Part shown: positions 41,204 through 48,584 of the stretch, in pieces
Position numbering within the stretch: the stretch's first letter is position 1
Layout of the letters: every line of letters begins with the position of its first letter
DNA from: an uncultured Collinsella sp.
GTDB taxonomy: Bacteria; Actinomycetota; Coriobacteriia; Coriobacteriales; Coriobacteriaceae
Assembly: GCA_902475445.1 (NCBI GenBank)
Contig: CABRZN010000003.1
Location: 1 to 49,708, forward strand
Direction of reading: 5' to 3'
Length of the DNA: 49,708 nt
Translations under genes and position numbers: made by a program
Notes under the pieces: model-generated
Databases searched by the model: none
Seen by the model: the letters and a program-made list of their open reading frames with translations, nothing else
Told to the model about the DNA's origin: nothing

Positions 41204-43504
41204 ATGGTTAAGCTGTACGAGGACGGCATCTACCTGCGCGGCGGCAGCGAGGTTGTGCCTGCGGCCGAGGCTGCCGAGCGCGGTATTACGCAGACGCCCG
41301 AGGATGCCAAGCGCGGCACCATCGCGTATTCGATCCTTCAGGCACACAACACGTCCGGAGACCCCGAGGCGCTCAAGATTCGCTTCGATGCCATGGCGAG
41401 CCACGACATCACCTTTGTCGGCATCATCCAGACGGCGCGCGCCTCGGGCATGGAGCAGTTCCCGCTGCCCTACGTGCTCACCAACTGCCATAACTCGCTA
41501 TGCGCCGTGGGCGGCACCATCAACGAGGACGACCACGTTTTTGGCCTTTCCGCGGCCAAGAAGTACGGCGGCATCTTCGTCCCGCCGCACATCGCCGTCA
41601 TCCACTCCTTTATGCGTGAGAACTTCGCCGGTTGCGGCAAGATGATCCTGGGCTCCGATTCGCACACCCGCTACGGCGCTCTGGGCACCATGGCCGTGGG
41701 CGAGGGCGGCGGCGAGCTGGCAAAGCAGCTGCTGCGCGACACCTACGATGTCGCCTATCCCGGCGTCGTCGCCATCTACCTCACGGGCGCCCCGCGTCCT
41801 GGCGTCGGCCCGCACGACGTGGCGCTCGCCATCATCAAGGCGGTCTTTGCCAAGGGCTACGTTAAGAACAAGGTCATGGAGTTTGTGGGCCCCGGCATCG
41901 CGAGCATGACGACCGACTACCGCAACGGCGTCGATGTCATGACCACCGAGACCACCTGCCTGTCGAGCATCTGGGCCACCGACGAGGACACGCGCGCGTT
42001 TTTGACCATGTACGGCCGCGGCGACGACTACCGCGAGCTCAAGCCCGCCGATGTTGCCTACTACGACGGCTGCGTCGAGGTCGATCTGTCGAGCATCAAG
42101 CCCATGATCGCGCTGCCGTTCCATCCTTCCAACGGCTTTGAGGTCGACGAGCTCAACGAAAACCTCGAGGACATCCTTCACGAGGTGGAGCTCGAGGCCG
42201 CCAAGATCGGCGAGGGCAAGACGCACTTTAGCCTGCTCGACAAGATCGTCGACGGCAAGCTGCACGTGCAGCAGGGCGTTATCGCCGGCTGCTCGGGCGG
42301 CAACTACGACTCCGTGGTCCAGGCTGCTCGCGTGCTCAAGGGCGCCAACACCGGCTGCGGCGAGTTCTCGCTGTCAGTTTATCCCACGAGCCAGCCCGTG
42401 GCACTCGAGCTTACACGCCGCGGCTACATCTACGACCTTATGGAGGCCGGCGCGATTGTGCGTACGGCATTCTGCGGCCCGTGCTTCGGCGCCGGCGACA
42501 CGCCCGCCAACAACGGCCTTTCGATCCGCCACACCACACGCAACTTCCCCAACCGCGAGGGTTCCAAGCCGGGCAATGGCCAGCTGAGCGCCGTGGCCCT
42601 GATGGACGCTCGCTCCATTGCGGCGACGGCTGCCAACGGTGGCGTCCTGACGCCGGCGACCGACCTGCCCGAGGAGACTTGGGACGAGGCCTGCGAGTAC
42701 ACCTTTGACGATGCGCCGTACAAAAAGCGCGTGTACTGGGGCTTTGGCAAGGCGGAGCCTGCTGACGAGCTGGTCGAAGGCCCCAACATCAAGCCGTGGC
42801 CCGCGATGGAGCCCCTCGGCGACGACATCCTGCTCAAGGTGTGCTCCAAGATCATGGACCCGGTCACCACGACCGACGAGCTCATTCCTTCGGGCGAGAC
42901 GAGCTCCTTCCGCTCCAACCCGCTGGGCCTGGCCGAGTTTACGCTGAGCCGCCGCGACCCGGCCTACGTGGGCCGTTCCAAGGAGGTCGACGTCGTGGAG
43001 AAGCGCCGCGTTGCCGGTGAAGCCGCGGGCGACCTGGCGGCGCTCGATGCCGAGCTTGCAAGCGTGTTTGAGGCACTGGCCGGCGCCGGTGTCGCGGCCG
43101 ATGCCAAGGCGACCGAGTACGGCTCCATGCTCTACGCCAAGAAGCCCGGTGACGGTTCTGCCCGCGAGCAGGCCGCGAGCTGCCAGCGCGTAATTGGCGG
43201 CCTGGCCAACATCGTCCACGAGTACGCCACCAAGCGTTATCGCTCCAACGTGATGAACTGGGGCATGGTGCCCTTCCAGATGGAGGCGGAGCCCAACTTT
43301 GAGGTGGGCGACTACGTCTTTGTGCCGGGTATCCGTGCCGCGCTCGACGGCGATCTGAGGGGCATCGCCGCCTACGTGGTGCGCGCCGGCGGCACGGTCG
43401 AGCAGATTGAGCTCTATATTGCCGATATGACGGCAGAGGAGCGCGCCATCGTCAAGGCCGGCTGCCTGATCAACTACAACAAGTTCAAGGCCGCTGCCGA
43501 GTAA
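41204..43504 (+). CDS. aconitase-superfamily hydratase (YbhJ-like)
   Basis: The 766-residue protein is an aconitase-family Fe-S hydratase, close in size to E. coli YbhJ (753), whose substrate is not established. The three cluster cysteines are visible: C363 in IAGCSGGNYDS and C424/C427 in FCGPCFGAGDTP. Other landmarks are VLTNCHNSLCAVGGTINEDDHVFGL, GGIFVPPHIAVIHSFMREN, GSDSHTRYGALGTMAVGEGGGELAKQLL, FPNREGSKPGNGQLSAVALMDARSIAATAANGG and a C-terminal swivel domain (NMNWGMVPFQME-like). It might be citrate-cycle aconitase or act on another hydroxy acid. ATG 41204 follows GGGAG. It is monocistronic, with hairpins after it. Confidence 0.85.
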   Translation: MVKLYEDGIYLRGGSEVVPAAEAAERGITQTPEDAKRGTIAYSILQAHNTSGDPEALKIRFDAMASHDITFVGIIQTARASGMEQFPLPYVLTNCHNSLCAVGGTINEDDHVFGLSAAKKYGGIFVPPHIAVIHSFMRENFAGCGKMILGSDSHTRYGALGTMAVGEGGGELAKQLLRDTYDVAYPGVVAIYLTGAPRPGVGPHDVALAIIKAVFAKGYVKNKVMEFVGPGIASMTTDYRNGVDVMTTETTCLSSIWATDEDTRAFLTMYGRGDDYRELKPADVAYYDGCVEVDLSSIKPMIALPFHPSNGFEVDELNENLEDILHEVELEAAKIGEGKTHFSLLDKIVDGKLHVQQGVIAGCSGGNYDSVVQAARVLKGANTGCGEFSLSVYPTSQPVALELTRRGYIYDLMEAGAIVRTAFCGPCFGAGDTPANNGLSIRHTTRNFPNREGSKPGNGQLSAVALMDARSIAATAANGGVLTPATDLPEETWDEACEYTFDDAPYKKRVYWGFGKAEPADELVEGPNIKPWPAMEPLGDDILLKVCSKIMDPVTTTDELIPSGETSSFRSNPLGLAEFTLSRRDPAYVGRSKEVDVVEKRRVAGEAAGDLAALDAELASVFEALAGAGVAADAKATEYGSMLYAKKPGDGSAREQAASCQRVIGGLANIVHEYATKRYRSNVMNWGMVPFQMEAEPNFEVGDYVFVPGIRAALDGDLRGIAAYVVRAGGTVEQIELYIADMTAEERAIVKAGCLINYNKFKAAAE

Positions 43505-43516
43505 CTCTGCTGTACG

Positions 43517-43586
43517 CCCCGGACACACCTTTCCCTCGTGCTCACGCGCTTCGCGAGGGTCGCCCGAGGGAAAGGTGTGTTCGGGG
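43517..43586. repeat. 22-bp long hairpin downstream of the hydratase
   Basis: Arms 43517-43538 (starting CCCCGGACACACC) and 43565-43586 (ending GGTGTGTTCGGGG) pair over 22 bp with one G-T pair. The loop holds a smaller CGCG/CGCG hairpin. There is no T run directly after it, and a conventional terminator follows 53 bases later, so it is more likely a palindromic element than the terminator. Confidence 0.65.
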
Positions 43587-43598
43587 CTACCGCGACGC

Positions 43599-43632
43599 TC
43601 TCGTTGGGTCTTGAGGGACGCCAAAAATAGAC
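43599..43632 (+). repeat. direct repeat, left copy
   Basis: TCTCGTTGGGTCTTGAGGGA then CGCCAAAAATAGAC recurs at 44732-44764 with three differences. Both copies are followed, 40-80 bases on, by an ACCACCACAAAGG palindrome. The pair brackets the membrane-protein gene at 43711-44358. Confidence 0.7.
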
Positions 43633-43638
43633 TTGCTT

Positions 43639-43672
43639 GAAGCCGCTTCTCTTAATGGGGCGGCTTCTTTTT
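43639..43672 (+). terminator. intrinsic terminator of the hydratase gene
   Basis: GAAGCCGC (43639-43646) pairs with GCGGCTTC (43660-43667), followed by TTTTT. Confidence 0.85.
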
Positions 43673-43679
43673 GTCGAAA

Positions 43680-43701
43680 ACCACCACAAAGGTGCCTGTC
43701 C
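43680..43701. repeat. ACCACCACAAAGG element, half copy
   Basis: ACCACCACAAAGGTGCCTGTCC matches the left half and core of the full palindromes at 44769-44803 and 48408-48446. The right arm is missing, replaced by unrelated sequence at the end of the neighbouring gene. Confidence 0.65.
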
Positions 43702-43710
43702 GGCGGGTCC

Positions 43711-44358
43711 TTATTTCGATGGGGTCCAGGTTATTTCATCGTCAAATAGCCAAGTGCGTGCCGAGCCACTGTTGCGCGCTGTCTGCGGATCGGGCTCGCA
43801 GGTTTGTTCGTAGGCATCCTCGGTACACCGATCCATAAAATCGACGACTGCCGTCTGGTCGCCCTCCATGACGTAGATCACGTTGCCATCCGAGATATAG
43901 ACTCCCGGCCCTTCATTGTCCACACAGCCGGGGTCGTATGAGACGTTGCACAGTCTGCTCCCGTTTGCTGCATCGAGTTCAAGGGTCGAATGATACCCGC
44001 CATTCATTTGGCTATTCTTGGCTCGATATATTACGGCGCCGTACCACCGCTTAAACGTCTTGCCTTTGAGTAAACTGGTTGCCTTGCCGATAAGTTGCTC
44101 ATCTTTGGTGTAGCGCCTGGCCCCAAGTTCGATACGGGGATAGTTGCTGACCCCAAGCGCTGCAGGCGTACCGTCAAAATCGACGGTGATCGAATCGGGT
44201 TTGACGATATCGGTGAGGATTTCGATGGGATAGCTTACGGTCTCAATCGCTGCCTGCGTTGCAGAGGCGGGGAGAAATGCGAGATAGATAATTCCTACGC
44301 CGACTGCGGTAATCGCAAACGCTAAGACGAGCAGGCCGATATAGGTGGAGCGTTTCAC
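43711..44358 (-). CDS. membrane-anchored protein of unknown function
   Basis: A 215-residue protein with a single N-terminal membrane helix (TYIGLLVLAFAITAVGVGIIYLAFLP, residues 5-30) that is probably an uncleaved anchor, and an extracytoplasmic domain of about 180 residues: ITVDFDGTPAALGVSNYPRIELGARRYTKDEQLIGKATSLLKGKTFKRWYGAVIYR, then LCNVSYDPGCVDNEGPGVYISDGNVIYVMEGDQ and a short Cys-containing C-terminus. Four Cys could form disulfides outside the cell. I recognise no family. It lies in a repeat-rich stretch of lower GC content, bracketed by direct repeats, so it may be an accessory gene. Confidence 0.75.
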   Translation of the reverse strand: MKRSTYIGLLVLAFAITAVGVGIIYLAFLPASATQAAIETVSYPIEILTDIVKPDSITVDFDGTPAALGVSNYPRIELGARRYTKDEQLIGKATSLLKGKTFKRWYGAVIYRAKNSQMNGGYHSTLELDAANGSRLCNVSYDPGCVDNEGPGVYISDGNVIYVMEGDQTAVVDFMDRCTEDAYEQTCEPDPQTARNSGSARTWLFDDEITWTPSK

Positions 44359-44731
44359 GGTGGGGCACCTCGCTTACAATATGCAATCATTAAGATAAAT
44401 GATATCAGCTTGCGACAATATTCAAAAGAAAGCGACCGCCCGGAATGAGAGGGCTAAAAGGCCCTATTGGGCTTCGATTCGATCTCTAATAGGAATATTT
44501 GCCTCCCCTCATTCTGGGCGAGGGGTCAAAAATTGAGTTCACGAGTTTTGCGCAATACTATTCTCACTAAACTCGCTATTTTCACTATAAGCACTATAAA
44601 AACGACAGGGACGATGACGAGAAAGTTGTGGCGTACGATAGCCAAGTCGTTTAGGCCGGCACCCTTGTCTTGAATCTCCATCTATATCTGCGCGAACGGG
44701 CTATCGGTGGCTCTCGATTTCGTCGCTGTGT
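44359..44731. other. non-coding, AT-richer stretch with inverted repeats
   Basis: No convincing gene. CGCCCGGAATGAG (44437-44449) and CTCATTCTGGGCG (44508-44520) are inverted copies 58 bases apart with one mismatch, with smaller hairpins (GGGCTAAAAGGCCC; CCCCTC/GAGGGG) nested around them. A stretch at 44560-44610 is AT-rich with two CACTATAA repeats. One open frame of 68 codons here has no ribosome site and no protein-like features. Confidence 0.6.
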
Positions 44732-44764
44732 TCTCGTTGGGTCTTGAAGGACGCTAAAAAAGAC
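44732..44764 (+). repeat. direct repeat, right copy
   Basis: TCTCGTTGGGTCTTGAAGGA then CGCTAAAAAAGAC, the partner of 43599-43632. It is followed directly by the full ACCACCACAAAGG palindrome. Confidence 0.7.
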
Positions 44765-44768
44765 TGGG

Positions 44769-44803
44769 ACCACCACAAAGGGGACAGGCACCTTTGTGGT
44801 GGT
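44769..44803. repeat. ACCACCACAAAGG palindrome with GGGACAGG core, full copy
   Basis: ACCACCACAAAGG and CCTTTGTGGTGGT flank the core GGACAGGCA. The copy at 48408-48446 has the same arms with the core on the opposite strand (TGCCTGTCC). Confidence 0.75.
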
Positions 44804-44810
44804 TCCGTTT

Positions 44811-44946
44811 GTCTCGATCTGTAACATCTGGGCTGTTGGAAGTAAGCCTGCTGTTACAGATTTAGATTTTCAGATGAGCCTTCGTGGCTTGTCTCGATCT
44901 GTAACATCTGGGGCCCAATTTGCCGAGTAGTTGTTACAGATTTAGA
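44811..44946. repeat. two tandem TCTGTAAC palindromic units
   Basis: Each unit has GTCTCGATCTGTAACATCTGGG (44811-44832; 44891-44912), a 20-base variable stretch, and GTTACAGATTTAGA (44853-44866; 44933-44946). CTGTAAC and GTTACAG can pair. The constant parts are identical between the units; only the centres differ. The right unit abuts the ATPase remnant. Confidence 0.7.
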
Positions 44947-44964
44947 CAAACGGTCGTCGGCGGT

Positions 44965-45340
44965 CATTTTTATCGTGTATTTGCCAACGCGCGTCGCCAT
45001 GCGAGTGAGGACACGGCCATTTCCGTCGCCGATGCGCGAAAGGGCATCAGGCGGGCATATGACGAGTTCGAGAGCTCCGTTCTGGATGTCGCCCTTGCGC
45101 CGTTGCCTCACCATGGCAATCGAGTACCTCATCGCTATGGCGAGCTGCGAGGGAAACGTATCGACCAAGCAGATTGCAGACAGGCTGAACCTGCCCGCCA
45201 CGAGCCTAACGTCTACACGGCGTGAGTTTATAAAAGCTCAGGTAATCGATGCGCCTTCGCGCGGCGTGGTGAGGTTCTCGATTCCATTGCTGCGCGAATA
45301 TCTGCTCAAGAGCTCGAATGTAATTCTATCGAGATATTGA
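44965..45340 (+). pseudogene. frameshifted 3' remnant of an AAA-type ATPase gene
   Basis: The first frame reads HFYRVFANARRHASED, then VADARKGIRRAYDEFESSVL and DVALAPLP. It loses sense near 45110, and protein-like sequence resumes in the next frame as MAIEYLIAMASCEGNVSTKQIADRLNLPATSLTSTRREFIKAQVIDAPSRGVVRFSIPLLREYL. Together they resemble the C-terminal winged-helix end of the ATP-binding proteins common in gut actinobacteria, whose N-terminal P-loop part is missing here. The frameshift plus absent N-terminus make it a pseudogene. The family call is from pattern memory, not a search. Confidence 0.6.
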
Positions 45341-45423
45341 TATCCATCGGATGGACTAAGGGGGTCAAGAGTCAGCGTCGGAGACCAAAAGCGGCCTCCA
45401 GCACGGGTGGTTGCCCCCAATCC

Positions 45424-45460
45424 CAAAGAAGCCGCCGCTAGGATGGCCCTAGTGGCGGCT
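45424..45460 (-). terminator. intrinsic terminator of the flavoenzyme gene
   Basis: AGCCGCCGCTAGG (45430-45442) pairs with CCTAGTGGCGGCT (45448-45460) with one mismatch. On the minus strand it is followed by TTCTTT. Confidence 0.75.
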
Positions 45461-45494
45461 CCTTGTATCGTAAAGCGGATATGTCCGATTGCGA

Positions 45495-47504
45495 TTAAAT
45501 GGCAAGTCCTGCCTCATAGCCCTCGCGTGAGGCGACGAGCGCGTTGCCGGCCTTGATAGCGCAGCCGACGACCTGCACGTTGTCGCAGCGCTTGCGCGCG
45601 GCATCCTCGAGCGGATTATAGGCGCGGTAGCCAAAGGCGCTGATCACGGTTGCCGCGGGCAGCGTATGCTCAGCACCCTCAGCATCGGTGAAGTGCACGG
45701 CAAAACCCTTGCCGGCATCATTGCTGCTACCGGCCTCGCCGCTCCAGCTGGCGATATCACTCGAGACTTCAACATCGCTCTCAACGCTCTTGACGGTGGC
45801 GTTCGCATGCGACTTGACGCCGCTCGCGGCCATCATCTCCATAAAGGCGCCCTTGGTGATGGGCATCATGTCCAGGCACAGCCCGTCGCGCATCTCGAGC
45901 ACCGTCACGTCGTCGCGGTACTGGGCCACAAAGTCGGCGGTCTCGGAGCCCACCTCGCCGCCGCCGCACACCACGACGGGACCGGGCGCTACCGTTGCCT
46001 TACCCAGCAGTACGTCCTCTGCCGCCACGGCATTCTCGATGCCGGGGATGGGTGGGTTCATGGGCTTGGCCCCCGTGGCGATCACAATCGCGTCGGCGCT
46101 AAATGCCTCGATACCGGCCTCGTCGACCTCGACGCCCAGGTGTACTGGAACACCGAGCTCCTCAAGATCGGCGCGCAGACTGCTCACGTATGTGGCGAGT
46201 TCGCCCTTGCCCACGGGGTAGGCGGCGGAGCGGAACTGGCCGCCCAGTTGCTCCTGGGCCTCAAAGACCTCAACGGCATGGCCGCGACGCGCTGCCGTTG
46301 CGGCCGCTTGCAGGCCGGCGGGGCCGCCGCCGATCACCATGACACGCTTGCGGTCGGCCTCTGCCACGGGCTCCATTTCGTTCTCGTACTCGCGACCCAC
46401 GCGCGGGTTGACAAGGCAGGTGACCTCGGAGTCGATGTAGAGCGGGAACTCGCAGCCCTGCAAGCAGCCGATGCACTGGCGGATGTTGCAGGTCTTGCCG
46501 CACTTTGCCTTCTCGGGCAGATGCGGGTCTGCGAGCGAGCCACGACCCATGGCCACAAAGTCCGCCGTGCCCATCTTGAGCAGGGTGTCGGCCATCTCGG
46601 GGTCGTTGACGCGGTTGGAGAGGATCACCGGGATGCTCACGACCTCCTTGATGAGCGCGCTGCGCTCCATGTTGATGGCGTGCGGGGTGAACATCGGAGC
46701 GATGACCTGGTCCGTGGGCTTGCTCGCGTACATGCCGTTGGAGCAGTTGATAGCGTCAAAGCCAATCTCTTCCAGATGGCGGCAGAGCTGCAGGGTCTCG
46801 GCGATGGTGCGGCCACCGGGGACCAAGTCCTCGCTCGACACGCGCACGATGATGGGGAAGTCGGCGCCCACCTGCTCGCGCATGGCGGCGATGATCTCGT
46901 CGACGATGCGCACACGGTTGTCGAAGCAGCCGCCGTACTGGTCGACACGGCGGTTGACGGCGGGCGAGAGGAACTCGGCCAGCAGATAGCCATGGGCACA
47001 ATGCAATTCGATTCCGTCAAAACCTGCCTGCTTGGCGCGGCCTGCGGCGAAGCCGAAGTCGGCTACAAGCTGGTGAATCTCGCCGACGGTCATCTCCTGC
47101 GCGGGGCCCTGGCAGGCCGGGCAGGTGGTGGCACTCGGAGCCTGGAGCGGCATGCCAAAAGTGGACTGCGGCATCACCTGGCGACCGGGGTGGTACATCT
47201 GGCAGAAGATTTTGGAGCCGTGAGCGTGGACCGCATCCGTGAGCTCGACATTGCCGGCGATCTGCCCGTCATTCCAGAGTCCCGGGATGCGGGTGTAGCC
47301 CTTGCGGTTCTCCTGCACGCAGTAGTCCTCGGTGATGAGCAGGCCCCAGCCGCCCTTGGCCTTCTCCTCCATGTAGCGCAGATAGCGCGGGGTGATGGTG
47401 CCCTCGAGGTTGCAGTAGTTGGTGACCATGGCAGGCACTACCAACCTGTTGGGGATTTCGCAGCTGCCGATTTTCATCGGCGAGAACAGGGTATCGAGTT
47501 TCAT
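45495..47504 (-). CDS. Old Yellow Enzyme-type NADH:flavin oxidoreductase with Fe-S cluster (2,4-dienoyl-CoA/enoate reductase class)
   Basis: The 669-residue protein has an N-terminal FMN barrel (LFSPMKIGSCEIPNRLVVPAMVTNYC, DGIELHCAHGYLLAEFLSPAVNRRVDQYGG), a [4Fe-4S] site (CIGCLQGCEFPLYIDSEVTC, around residues 340-365), and FAD- and NAD(P)-binding parts (VMVIGGGPAGLQAAATAARRGHAVEVFEA; VVVCGGGEVGSETADFVAQY). This is the layout of E. coli FadH, clostridial 2-enoate reductase and the bile-acid enzymes BaiCD and BaiH. The substrate is unknown. It is divergent from a MerR regulator across a palindrome that probably controls it. Confidence 0.92.
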   Translation of the reverse strand: MKLDTLFSPMKIGSCEIPNRLVVPAMVTNYCNLEGTITPRYLRYMEEKAKGGWGLLITEDYCVQENRKGYTRIPGLWNDGQIAGNVELTDAVHAHGSKIFCQMYHPGRQVMPQSTFGMPLQAPSATTCPACQGPAQEMTVGEIHQLVADFGFAAGRAKQAGFDGIELHCAHGYLLAEFLSPAVNRRVDQYGGCFDNRVRIVDEIIAAMREQVGADFPIIVRVSSEDLVPGGRTIAETLQLCRHLEEIGFDAINCSNGMYASKPTDQVIAPMFTPHAINMERSALIKEVVSIPVILSNRVNDPEMADTLLKMGTADFVAMGRGSLADPHLPEKAKCGKTCNIRQCIGCLQGCEFPLYIDSEVTCLVNPRVGREYENEMEPVAEADRKRVMVIGGGPAGLQAAATAARRGHAVEVFEAQEQLGGQFRSAAYPVGKGELATYVSSLRADLEELGVPVHLGVEVDEAGIEAFSADAIVIATGAKPMNPPIPGIENAVAAEDVLLGKATVAPGPVVVCGGGEVGSETADFVAQYRDDVTVLEMRDGLCLDMMPITKGAFMEMMAASGVKSHANATVKSVESDVEVSSDIASWSGEAGSSNDAGKGFAVHFTDAEGAEHTLPAATVISAFGYRAYNPLEDAARKRCDNVQVVGCAIKAGNALVASREGYEAGLAI

Positions 47505-47568
47505 AACCTCTCCTTTAGCGGTGTGCCGGGAAGCCTCCCTACCCGGCGTTCTGGGATAATGCTCAGGG

Positions 47569-47589
47569 TGGGGGTAACCCCCAGGTCAA
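47569..47589 (-). promoter_or_regulatory. MerR-type operator/promoter of the flavoenzyme gene
   Basis: TGGGGGTAACCCCCA (47569-47583) is a perfect palindrome. On the minus strand it follows TTGACC (complement of 47584-47589), a good -35 for the flavoenzyme gene. The palindrome sits in the long spacer, the hallmark of MerR-activated promoters. The -10 is unclear (GAGCAT at a 19-base spacing, or CATTAT further on). Confidence 0.65.
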
Positions 47590-47608
47590 GGAGAATCGGG
47601 GGAGCCAG

Positions 47609-48400
47609 ATGCGCTATACGCAAAAAGACATCCGGGAGCGACTGGGGTTCTCGCGCGACACGCTGCGTTTCTACGAGCAGCGTGGCATCATCAAGCCCGA
47701 GGTCGATCCCAAAAACGGGTACCGCTACTACGACGACTGGCAGGTCAACCTGCTCTGGGACGCCAAATACTACCAGGGTATGGGCTTTAGCCTGGCCGAG
47801 GTGCAGGAGATCCTCCAGCGCGAGACGCTCGGCGGTCTTCGCGAGCGCATGGCGGGGCGCACGGAGGAGCTCGAACGCGAGCTGCGCATCAAGCGGTTGG
47901 TTCTGCGCGAGACGGAGCATCAATTGGACAATATGAGGCAGATCGAGGGCTCGCTTGGCACCTATAGGGTCGTTGAGTATGAGGGCTGCCTGTTTGTCCC
48001 CAAGCGCCGCGACCACAGCTTTGATACCAAGGTGACCCCGGCGACCGAGTTCGGCAACAGAAACGCCGGCCTCATGGCCCCCTACTTTTGGTTTCCCGAC
48101 ATTTCCGAGCCCCACTACCACTGGGGCTATGCGATGCGCGCCTCCACGTACGAGGCGCTTGGTGAGCACGTGGGCACGGGGCACTACGAGCAGTTTGCCG
48201 GCGGGCCCGCGCTCATGACCTACCTGGATGCCGGCGAGCGCGGGAGTTTTTCGCGCCCGCTTTTCCAGGGTCTGATCAACGAAGCCGATGCACGTGGGCT
48301 TCGGTATGTGGGAGCGATTCACGGTGTGCTCGTGGCCCGCGTGCACGAGGGCGAGCGTTACCATCGCTACCTCCGCGCCTATCTGCCGCTCGTCGACTAG
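47609..48400 (+). CDS. MerR-family regulator with GyrI-like effector domain
   Basis: The 263-residue protein has the MerR helix-turn-helix (YTQKDIRERLGFSRDTLRFYEQRGIIKPEVDPKNGYRYYDDWQVNLLWDAKYYQGMGFSLAEVQEILQ, residues 3-72), a coiled coil (RTEELERELRIKRLVLRETEHQLDNM) and a C-terminal BmrR/GyrI-like ligand domain (LGTYRVVEYEGCLFVPKRRDHSFDTK...YHRYLRAYLPLVD). BmrR-like proteins bind hydrophobic drugs. Divergent from the flavoenzyme, it likely activates that gene when a small hydrophobic substrate is present. ATG 47609 follows GGGGGAG. Confidence 0.92.
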   Translation: MRYTQKDIRERLGFSRDTLRFYEQRGIIKPEVDPKNGYRYYDDWQVNLLWDAKYYQGMGFSLAEVQEILQRETLGGLRERMAGRTEELERELRIKRLVLRETEHQLDNMRQIEGSLGTYRVVEYEGCLFVPKRRDHSFDTKVTPATEFGNRNAGLMAPYFWFPDISEPHYHWGYAMRASTYEALGEHVGTGHYEQFAGGPALMTYLDAGERGSFSRPLFQGLINEADARGLRYVGAIHGVLVARVHEGERYHRYLRAYLPLVD

Positions 48401-48407
48401 ACGGTTG

Positions 48408-48446
48408 AAACCACCACAAAGGTGCCTGTCCCCTTTGTGGTGGTTT
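48408..48446. repeat. ACCACCACAAAGG palindrome, full copy after merR
   Basis: AAACCACCACAAAGG and CCTTTGTGGTGGTTT (15-bp perfect arms) flank TGCCTGTCC. It begins eight bases after the merR stop and can act as its 3' hairpin; no other terminator is seen before the clpB promoter region. Confidence 0.75.
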
Positions 48447-48468
48447 GCATGTCGTGGGGGCACTAAGA

Positions 48469-48495
48469 AAATCTTATATATAGAGACTTAGATTT
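48469..48495 (+). promoter_or_regulatory. probable HspR operator before clpB
   Basis: AAATCTTA (48469-48476) and TTAGATTT (48488-48495) with an 11-base spacer, 90 bases upstream of clpB. Arms and spacing are identical to the box before dnaK, and GACTTAGATTT is shared. TATAAG (48499-48504) just downstream is a possible -10, at the same offset as TATATT before dnaK. Confidence 0.65.
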
Positions 48496-48584
48496 GTGTA
48501 TAAGATCGCGCAAAGCTGGCAACAATACTTCTCGAACAACGTGAAGCCGCCCCGTAGGGCGGCCACCCCAAGAGAGGTGATTCC

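Noticed and set aside
43517..43586. Long hairpin taken as an insertion-sequence end
   Set aside because: No partner end, target duplication or transposase frame is associated with it; kept just as a palindrome.
44467..44673. A 68-codon frame in the repeat island
   Set aside because: No ribosome site, unusual composition, and it overlaps inverted repeats.
45666..47936. A 756-codon plus-strand frame opposite the flavoenzyme
   Set aside because: Shadow of the flavoenzyme; it continues into merR out of frame and has no ribosome site.
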